Assembly: GCA_002354655.1 (NCBI GenBank)
Contig: DELY01000029.1
Coordinates: forward strand, 61,236 to 103,775
Source of the DNA: Pseudomonas sp. UBA2684
GTDB lineage: Bacteria > Pseudomonadota > Gammaproteobacteria > Pseudomonadales > Pseudomonadaceae
Length of the DNA: 42,540 nucleotides
Reading direction: 5' to 3'
The notes below the pieces were generated by a model. That model was not told the DNA's origin and did not search any database. It worked only from the letters and a program-made list of their open reading frames with translations. The first letter of the stretch is position 1. Every line of letters starts with the position of its first letter. A program made the position numbers and the translations under genes. Below are positions 36,737-42,540 of this stretch, piece by piece.

Positions 36737-37171
36737 CAAACTCAGGGTGACGATCAACGTGAGCGGTGTGCGTAAACGCGGGTACCAACGCGGTGCCAAA
36801 CCCAGTTTTACCGCCCGCAAATCAGCCAGATAAAGCCCGACGAAGGCCAGCAGGCATATCGGCAAGGCCATACCCATGGGCATGCCGCTGGCAACCGCCA
36901 GCCACCCCAGCAAGGGTGGAATGACCGACAAGCCCAGTTGCACTTGAGCGCGCGCATCGGTCTCTTGCGCACGCATTGCCAGGCCCCAGTGAATGGCGCC
37001 CATAAAAGCCAAAATCACCGCCGCAAAGTCCAACAAGGCCGCCAATACAAAGGGCCGCCAGCCCAGTGGAATCACCCAAATGCCCAGCGCCCCACTGACA
37101 AAGGGAATCAGTCCGGCGTAACCAAGCAAAACGGCTAATTGTGGTGGCTTTTCTGCCTCAAAGGGATGCAT
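36704..37171 (-). CDS. DUF3429 membrane protein
   Basis: 155 residues with about five hydrophobic segments. The family wording is clear: LLGYAGLIPFVSGAL, then FAAVILAFMGAIHWGLAM, LGLSVIPPLLGWLAV and LLAFVGLYLADLRA. Inner-membrane protein of unknown function. AGGAG lies 7 bases before the start. It overlaps the 3' end of the kinase gene on the opposite strand by 33 bases, which is unusual in this otherwise spaced window. Confidence 0.88.
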   Translation of the reverse strand: MHPFEAEKPPQLAVLLGYAGLIPFVSGALGIWVIPLGWRPFVLAALLDFAAVILAFMGAIHWGLAMRAQETDARAQVQLGLSVIPPLLGWLAVASGMPMGMALPICLLAFVGLYLADLRAVKLGLAPRWYPRLRTPLTLIVTLSLLVAWASVLVG

Positions 37172-37302
37172 CGCCCACTCCTGATCCGTGATGAATAGCC
37201 ATGCGGCCTAGGCGCTTGATACGCCCAGGACGAAGACTATGCATTAGAAAAGGAATAAGCCACGGGTTCCAATGCACAAGCCGCGGTGAATAGTCGCGGC
37301 AA

Positions 37303-38619
37303 TCAGCGTATTTGATGCTTGTGCAGCAAGCGATAAAAGGTCGGCCGGGAAACGCCAAGCACCCGAGCGGCCTGACTCATGTTCTTCGAATAACGCAACA
37401 GCACATCATTGAGCGCCTGACGCTCGGCTCGCAAGATGTAGTCGGACAAGGTCCCAACCACCCAATCCATGCCCGCCGACGACTCCAGCAACAGGTCTTT
37501 CGCCTCGATCTGGCGCCCCTCGGCCAACGCCACACTGCGGCGCACGCGATTAGCCAGCTCGCGCACATTGCCTGGCCAGGCATGCCGCTGTATCGCGCTA
37601 AGGGCATCTTCGCTGAAGCGACGTGGACGTCGCCCCATCTCAAGCGAATAGCGTTTGGCGAAGTGCTCTGCGAGAAGACCGAGATCTGCACCTCGCTCGC
37701 GCAATGCACAGGTATGAACCTGTACGGCGCTGAGCTGATGGTACAGCGGCTCGCTAAAACTCCCCTGCCTGACCAAGCCAAGCAAATCCTTATCCGTTGC
37801 CGCGAGCACTCGGCAGCGGCTGAGCGCCACCTGAACACCCTGCAATCGCGAGTGCTGCAGCTTGTGCAGCAACTCGATCTGCTGGGGAATTGTCAGGTCG
37901 GCCACATTCTTGATGAACAACGTGCCGCAGTCTCGGTGGCGCATTACAGCGTCGGCCTGCGGAGGTTTGGCGGGCTGGACATTCCGCGCAAGCGCCGGCG
38001 GGTCTAGCTGCGATAGCGAACCGCGGTAGCTTGCCCCATCAAGCGTGAAAAATGCGTCGGCGGAAAGCTTCGCCTGCTGGTGCAATTTACGGGCAAACAA
38101 CTCTTTACCGGTGCCGTTCTCGCCTTGAATCAGTAGCGCAGACTCGCTGCCAGCCAAGGTGGCTAAGGACTTGCGCAGCGCTTTCATCATGCGGCTATTA
38201 CCGAGCAAGTCCTGCTCATGGCGTTTGCCTTTAAGGTGTGCGGCGCGTATCCGACTGACACCTGCCGCGCGCTCAAGCACGCGATACAGCCGCTCGTCAT
38301 CGGCGGGGATACTGTGATAATCAAAAAACCAGTCACTGACGAAGCGGCTGACTGCGGGCTCGCGCCAGGCCTCCTGATCCAGGATCGCGACCCATTCCAT
38401 CTCATGCTGTTGGATCAGCGCCCTGAGCGCATGCAGATAGGCAATATGCTGGCGGCCTACATGCACCAAACCGACATCGCAAGCGCTTGCATTGGCCTCG
38501 CTCAAGCCGGCGCGCTCTATCGTCCAGCCGCTTACACGCAGGTGTGCCAGTAGATGACCGCAAGCGTCGCTTGGATCAATAAACAGTAACCGGCGAGGTG
38601 ACGTATTCAGGGCTTCCAA
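37303..38619 (-). CDS. Degenerate enhancer-binding-protein-like regulator (VpsR/FleQ-like)
   Basis: 438 residues starting with TTG, which has AGGAT about 8 bases upstream; no better ATG is near. N-terminal residues 1-120 form a non-canonical receiver-like domain (LLFIDPSDACGHLLAHL). Residues 135-365 are a sigma54-activator AAA+ domain with Walker A GENGTGKE (166-173), RERGADLGLLAEHF and AWPGNVRELAN. The Walker B acidic pair is replaced by Lys-Asn (CGTLFIKNVADL, 231-242), and no GAFTGA loop is present in the 195-225 region. Residues 411-438 are a Fis-type HTH. It therefore probably cannot work with sigma54, as for VpsR. It is divergent from the di-heme cytochrome / catalase-like genes across 273 bases, making it their likely regulator. 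Confidence 0.85.
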   Translation of the reverse strand: MEALNTSPRRLLFIDPSDACGHLLAHLRVSGWTIERAGLSEANASACDVGLVHVGRQHIAYLHALRALIQQHEMEWVAILDQEAWREPAVSRFVSDWFFDYHSIPADDERLYRVLERAAGVSRIRAAHLKGKRHEQDLLGNSRMMKALRKSLATLAGSESALLIQGENGTGKELFARKLHQQAKLSADAFFTLDGASYRGSLSQLDPPALARNVQPAKPPQADAVMRHRDCGTLFIKNVADLTIPQQIELLHKLQHSRLQGVQVALSRCRVLAATDKDLLGLVRQGSFSEPLYHQLSAVQVHTCALRERGADLGLLAEHFAKRYSLEMGRRPRRFSEDALSAIQRHAWPGNVRELANRVRRSVALAEGRQIEAKDLLLESSAGMDWVVGTLSDYILRAERQALNDVLLRYSKNMSQAARVLGVSRPTFYRLLHKHQIR

Positions 38620-38820
38620 TCTAACCGATCCTTGGCGCCATTATTTTGTATTTCCATTAAAAACAATAGTTTGGCGCGCACATTTGTAACGCTAGCAATA
38701 ACTTTGACGGTACTTGGAACAATTATCTATAAGCTCAATTCTGCTTAGTTCTTGAGTAAATCGACTCACCGCAACAGAACGATCCAGCGCCGTGCCATGC
38801 GGCTTAATAACAAATACGAT

Positions 38821-38835
38821 ATGGCAGCTTGCCAT
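38821..38835. promoter_or_regulatory. Inverted repeat before the di-heme cytochrome gene
   Basis: ATGGCA and TGCCAT enclose GCT, 57 bases before the cytochrome start. It is a candidate operator for the divergent regulator, based only on symmetry and position. The surrounding 273-base intergenic region is noticeably AT-rich. Confidence 0.35.
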
Positions 38836-38892
38836 TAGCGATCTTGCTTGGCATAAAGTCAGGCAAATAAGAACGCTACAAGGAAGTGTCCG

Positions 38893-40767
38893 ATGCATAC
38901 CCTCCGTCGCGCCCTCTACGGGCTTTTGCTGATAGTCGCTATCGGCCTGGCAATCGGCTTGTATTTCATTGCCTACCCCAATCTACCGAGCTACCAGCAG
39001 CCGGAAAAACTCCATTACCTCGATCAATGGAGTGCAGCCGAACGTCAGATTTATTACTACACCCCGCAAGGTACCCAAGTTAAAGGCTTGCGCTATGACT
39101 GGTTCAGCGCGCTTGAAATGCCGTTTGGCAAAGACAAATTCGCCAGACTCGATTACCTCGCGCGTTTTGGCTTTCTTGTCGATCCCAAGCAGCAAGCCTC
39201 GACGCTCAACCCGGCGAACCTACCGGTCGGTTTTGCTCGTCATACGGACGACGAGAGCGGTATTCATTACCTGGATATCAGCTGCGCAGCCTGTCATACC
39301 GGTGAACTGCGCTATAACGGACAAGCCGTACGCATCGACGGCGGTGCCGCCCTGCACTCTCTTGCCTCGACTGTCCCGACATTGCGGGGCGGCAGCTTTG
39401 GCCAATCGCTGGGTATGAGCATGGCCTTTACCTACTACAACCCACTGAAGTTCAGGCGCTTCGCCAAAGAAGTACTGGGAGAGCACTCCTCGGCAGACCG
39501 CGCGCAACTGCGCCGCGACTTTAAAGTCGTACTCGATCGGTTGCTCGGTACAGCATTCAACGACTGGCACCGCGGCCTCTATCCCACCGAGGAAGGCTTT
39601 GGTCGCACCGACGCGTTTGGCCGTATCGCCAATACCGTATTCGGCGATGCCATCGACCCCAGCAATTACCGTGTCGCCAATGCGCCCGTGAGCTATCCGC
39701 AAGTCTGGGACATTTGGAAGTTCGACTGGGTGCAATGGAACGGCTCAGCCATGCAGCCCATGGCGCGCAATGTGGGCGAAGCGCTTGGCGTGGGGGCAAC
39801 CTTGCGCCTGCTCGAGAGCAACGGCCATCCGGTAGCCGAGTCCGAACGTTATGCCTCCAGCGTACGGCTGCGCGAACTGTATACCCTTGAAGAAACCCTC
39901 AAACAGCTAAAGCCACCGACCTGGCCAACAGAGGTTCTCGGCCAAATCGATCTGCCGCTGGCCAGCCGGGGGCGGGCACTGTTCAGCGAAAATTGTGCGT
40001 ATTGCCATGCTCCGGACCCAAAACCCCAGGATCAACGGCTCGCCCCTTCGCGCGACCCCGAATGGCGCATGCGCATTGTGCCGACCAGTATTGTCGGCAC
40101 TGATCCGACGACGGCCGACAACATCGCCGACCACCGCTTCGATATCAGCAAGCTCGGCTGGACCAAAGCCGAGCTCGGCAAACTGGATGTTCGGCTGTTC
40201 GGCGAAACGTCCGATGACCTCGACCTGCGCAGCATCTCCAGCGCCAAAGGCTTGGCCTATATCACCGCGTATGTGGAAAACCGTGCTTATCGAGATGCCG
40301 GCATCCAACCCCGTGAACGCTGGCGCATGGACGGTTTTGGCCTACCCATTGGCGTGCAGGAAAAGCGTGGTTACAAAGCCCGACCGCTGCATGGCATTTG
40401 GGCCACACCACCGTTCTTGCACAACGGTTCGGTCCCCACGCTATTCCAAGTGCTGTCCCCTGTTTCAGAACGACAAACCCAATTTTGGGTAGGCAACTTC
40501 GAGTACAACCCAAAGCAGATTGGCTTCAACAGTGACAAATTTCCTGGCGGCTTTCTGTTCGATACCAGCACTACCGGCAACAGCAACCGAGGCCATGAAT
40601 TCCGTGATGGCTGCCGCCAAGACGGCGTCATCGGCCGGGCGCTTCAACCGGAAGAGCGCTGGGCGCTGATCGAATACCTGAAAGTTATGGGCAATAGCGA
40701 ACTCGAAGAACAACTCCAAACTATTGAGGCAAAACCCTGGACCCCGGGCCCCAACTGCCAGGGCTGA
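38893..40767 (+). CDS. Membrane-anchored di-heme cytochrome, RoxA/Ods-like
   Basis: 624 residues. An uncleaved-looking membrane anchor (about 8-28) places the rest in the periplasm. Two c-type haem sites are present: CAACH (Cys131-His135) and CAYCH (Cys368-His372). The C-terminal segment TPPFLHNGSVPTL is shared by MauG/cytochrome c peroxidase-like and RoxA rubber-oxygenase families. Length and spacing fit RoxA-like proteins. From memory, P. aeruginosa has similar di-heme proteins that act as oleate 10S-dioxygenase and diol synthase. An oxygenase acting on an unsaturated lipid or isoprenoid is therefore a good guess, with peroxidase as the alternative. AAGGA precedes the start. A catalase-like gene follows 71 bases downstream. 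Confidence 0.82.
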   Translation: MHTLRRALYGLLLIVAIGLAIGLYFIAYPNLPSYQQPEKLHYLDQWSAAERQIYYYTPQGTQVKGLRYDWFSALEMPFGKDKFARLDYLARFGFLVDPKQQASTLNPANLPVGFARHTDDESGIHYLDISCAACHTGELRYNGQAVRIDGGAALHSLASTVPTLRGGSFGQSLGMSMAFTYYNPLKFRRFAKEVLGEHSSADRAQLRRDFKVVLDRLLGTAFNDWHRGLYPTEEGFGRTDAFGRIANTVFGDAIDPSNYRVANAPVSYPQVWDIWKFDWVQWNGSAMQPMARNVGEALGVGATLRLLESNGHPVAESERYASSVRLRELYTLEETLKQLKPPTWPTEVLGQIDLPLASRGRALFSENCAYCHAPDPKPQDQRLAPSRDPEWRMRIVPTSIVGTDPTTADNIADHRFDISKLGWTKAELGKLDVRLFGETSDDLDLRSISSAKGLAYITAYVENRAYRDAGIQPRERWRMDGFGLPIGVQEKRGYKARPLHGIWATPPFLHNGSVPTLFQVLSPVSERQTQFWVGNFEYNPKQIGFNSDKFPGGFLFDTSTTGNSNRGHEFRDGCRQDGVIGRALQPEERWALIEYLKVMGNSELEEQLQTIEAKPWTPGPNCQG

Positions 40768-40838
40768 TTGGAGAGCGCTCGCGCTAACAAAGGTCGGCGT
40801 GTCGTCAGGAATAATCATCGCGAACAAGGACTCTTGCT

Positions 40839-42035
40839 ATGTTCAAAACCCTCTGGCTTTGGCTCGGCCGCGTGCTGGGCAAACTCTTGCTGCTTCTGCT
40901 GGTTGTCGGCCTCGGTGGTTGGGCTGCCGGAGCGGCGTACTACAGTTGGAAATTCTCTGGCCCGGTTTCCAGCGAGGAACAAATCCCGCCGGGCGAATCC
41001 GCGCTGACCCAAAGCATCATCGAAGATGCCATTCGCGTGGTTGAGCAACACCGGGACAACACCCGCGTCCTGCGTGATGCCCATGCAAAAGCTCACGGCT
41101 GCTTGAAAGCTCAAATTACCGTATTGCCGGACATCGACAGTAATCTTCAATATGGCGTGCTAAGCGAGCCTGGAAAGACCTGGCACGCGTGGATGCGCCT
41201 GTCTAACGGCAACGCTTACCCACAATTCGACCGTGCTCGCGATGCACGAGGCATGGCGATCAAGCTCCTGGATGTGCCAGGTGACAAGCTCATCGACAAC
41301 GCCACTCACGGCGCCGAGCAAGACTTCGTGATGTTCAACCACCCCGCATTTTTCGTACGCGATGTAGCCGAATACAAAAGTAATTTCGCAGCGCAAGCCG
41401 ATGGCCAAAAAATACTGGCCTTCTTCCCTAGCTGGGACCCACGCAGCTGGGAAATCCGTCACCTGATCATTGCCCTGAAAACCCTGTCACCTGCGCCGGA
41501 AAGCCCGGTGGAAACGACTTACAACTCGATTGCGCCATTCAAGCTTGGCCCGCACAACATAAAATATCGCGTCATTCCCACCCCGGAAAACTGCCCAAGC
41601 TACGAACTGCCGACGCCCAATACGGGCCTACCCAACTTTCTGCGTAGCGCGCTCTACACACAACTTTCACTGGATCGCGTACCAGCCTGTTTCGCGCTGC
41701 AAGTTCAGCGTCAGAACCCCGAGTATTTCATGCCAATCGAAGATCCTAGCGTGGAGTGGGATGAGTCAATATCGCCGTTCAAGACAGTCGCCAATATTCA
41801 GCTGCCGGCTCAAGATTTCGATAGCACCGAGCAGAATCGCTTTTGCGACAATTTGTCGTTCAATCCCTGGCACTCGCTGCCAGAACACCGACCCATTGGC
41901 GGGATCAATCGTCTGCGCAAGGCTGTCTACCAGGCGGTTAGCGTTTATCGGCACGAACGTAACCAAGAAACCGTACGAGTAAGCTCATCAGCAAATACGG
42001 CGACGGCTGAGCCAGTCAAGCCTGTACAGGACTGA
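40839..42035 (+). CDS. Membrane-anchored catalase-like haem protein (SrpA-like)
   Basis: 398 residues. An N-terminal membrane span (about 12-34) anchors it outward. Catalase-fold landmarks: distal-His segment RDAHAKAHGCLKAQITV (His82), then FDRARDARGMAIKLLDV and QDFVMFNHPAFFVRD, which parallel the RDPRGFA and NTPVFFIRD stretches of catalases. Near the end WHSLPEHRPIGGINRLRKAVY offers Arg360-x3-Tyr364 as the candidate proximal haem ligand. It is shorter and more divergent than classical catalases, nearest to SrpA and the catalase-related group that includes hydroperoxide-converting enzymes. AAGGA precedes the start. Directly downstream of the di-heme cytochrome, so it probably handles peroxide or a hydroperoxide product. 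Confidence 0.82.
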   Translation: MFKTLWLWLGRVLGKLLLLLLVVGLGGWAAGAAYYSWKFSGPVSSEEQIPPGESALTQSIIEDAIRVVEQHRDNTRVLRDAHAKAHGCLKAQITVLPDIDSNLQYGVLSEPGKTWHAWMRLSNGNAYPQFDRARDARGMAIKLLDVPGDKLIDNATHGAEQDFVMFNHPAFFVRDVAEYKSNFAAQADGQKILAFFPSWDPRSWEIRHLIIALKTLSPAPESPVETTYNSIAPFKLGPHNIKYRVIPTPENCPSYELPTPNTGLPNFLRSALYTQLSLDRVPACFALQVQRQNPEYFMPIEDPSVEWDESISPFKTVANIQLPAQDFDSTEQNRFCDNLSFNPWHSLPEHRPIGGINRLRKAVYQAVSVYRHERNQETVRVSSSANTATAEPVKPVQD

Positions 42036-42143
42036 CGGTATTGAAAGTGCCCGTCTGTGCGTTGCTTAAAGCGCGACCCTAACTGGTAAAATCACGCTTT
42101 ATCAACGCACCGCCACAGGCGCGTATTTTCAGAGAGCCCCACC

Positions 42144-42500
42144 TTGGAATTGTTCAAAGAGTTTATCTTCGAGGCGGCCCACCGCCTTCCCCATGTCCCT
42201 GAAGGGCACAAATGTCGACGACTGCATGGCCATTCCTTTCGCGTAGCGGTCTACATAGAAGGTGAGGTTGACCCTTATACCGGCTGGATTCGCGACTTTT
42301 CTGAAATAAAGGCGATCTTCAAGCCGCTTTACGAACAACTGGACCACAACTACCTGAATGATATCCCTGGCCTGGAAAACCCAACCAGCGAAGTCATCGC
42401 CAAGTGGATCTGGCAGCAGCTGAAACCCCTCCTCCCAGAGCTATCACGCATCCGCATCCATGAGACCTGCACCAGTGGCTGCGAATATCGCGGCGACTGA
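42144..42500 (+). CDS. queD: 6-carboxy-tetrahydropterin synthase QueD
   Basis: 118 residues, start TTG, full family length. Converts 7,8-dihydroneopterin triphosphate to 6-carboxytetrahydropterin in queuosine synthesis. Zinc-binding His13 (FEAAHRLPH), His28 and His30 (LHGHSF) and the catalytic Cys24 are present. So are [10 protein letters not shown] and the C-terminal [10 protein letters not shown] with the substrate-binding Glu. A TTGCTT / TAAAAT pair (42062-42067 and 42087-42092, 19-base spacer) may be its promoter. No preQ1 riboswitch was recognised in the short leader. Confidence 0.94.
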   Translation: MELFKEFIFEAAHRLPHVPEGHKCRRLHGHSFRVAVYIEGEVDPYTGWIRDFSEIKAIFKPLYEQLDHNYLNDIPGLENPTSEVIAKWIWQQLKPLLPELSRIRIHETCTSGCEYRGD

Positions 42501-42540
42501 AGCTCGGCGGTAATTGCCTGAATAGCCCCGGATTCCCTAG

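Noticed and set aside
38849-38863. Possible sigma54 promoter TGGCATAAAGTCAGGC before the di-heme cytochrome
   Set aside because: The spacing between GG and GC is one base too long, and the neighbouring regulator lacks the GAFTGA loop needed for sigma54.
42036-42143. preQ1 riboswitch before queD
   Set aside because: No C-rich loop plus A-rich tail pseudoknot pattern. A simple promoter explains the region better.

Overview
The window looks like a chromosomal segment of a Pseudomonas-type gammaproteobacterium. The evidence is high G+C with strong third-position GC bias, the liuRABCDE leucine catabolic order, classical Pseudomonas REP palindromes (GTAGGAGCGAGC and GTGGGAGGGGCT types), a GntR/LacI gluconate regulator with a TAGCGCT-core operator, a PilU-type ATPase and tandem chemoreceptors. 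Species cannot be resolved by reading alone. I saw no rRNA, tRNA, CRISPR array, transposase or phage gene.

Layout. (1) 1-2443: an acyl-CoA dehydrogenase divergent from a LysR regulator. (2) 2444-2905: a non-coding stretch with palindromes. (3) 2906-7736: a minus-strand gluconate cluster. Its promoter and operator are followed by a gluconokinase fused in frame to a TRAP small permease, then the TRAP large permease, the TRAP binding protein, a terminator and the LacI-type repressor. (4) 7910-17470: a plus-strand liu operon (liuR-A-B-C-D-E) followed by acetoacetyl-CoA synthetase. It would take isovaleryl-CoA to acetyl-CoA and acetoacetate, and then reactivate the acetoacetate. Most gene junctions carry long palindromes, and one REP lies in frame inside liuD. 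(5) 17750-20601: a Sel1/NTF2-like secreted protein, a PilU-like ATPase and a parvulin. (6) 20763-23928: diaminopropionate ammonia-lyase and an M20 amidohydrolase, divergent from an Lrp/AsnC regulator. (7) 24403-30397: a YbiT-type ABC-F protein, azoreductase with a divergent LysR regulator, several small DUF proteins, a cold-shock/DUF1294 fusion and an epoxide-hydrolase-like enzyme. (8) 30508-35522: undecaprenyl-diphosphatase, two chemoreceptors (CHASE3 and Cache types) and an unrecognised protein. (9) 35622-37171: a PnuC / nicotinamide-riboside-kinase pair and a DUF3429 membrane protein. (10) 37303-42035: a degenerate enhancer-binding-protein-like regulator divergent from a membrane-anchored di-heme RoxA/Ods-like cytochrome and a membrane-anchored catalase-like haem protein. 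(11) 42144-42500: queD.

Two loci deserve most attention. The first is the gluconokinase-DctQ fusion, whose linker is encoded by what looks like a second, relic gluconate operator. The second is the di-heme cytochrome / catalase-like pair with its VpsR-like regulator. I interpret that pair as a possible periplasmic oxygenase plus hydroperoxide-metabolising (oxylipin-like) system, but its chemistry is inference.
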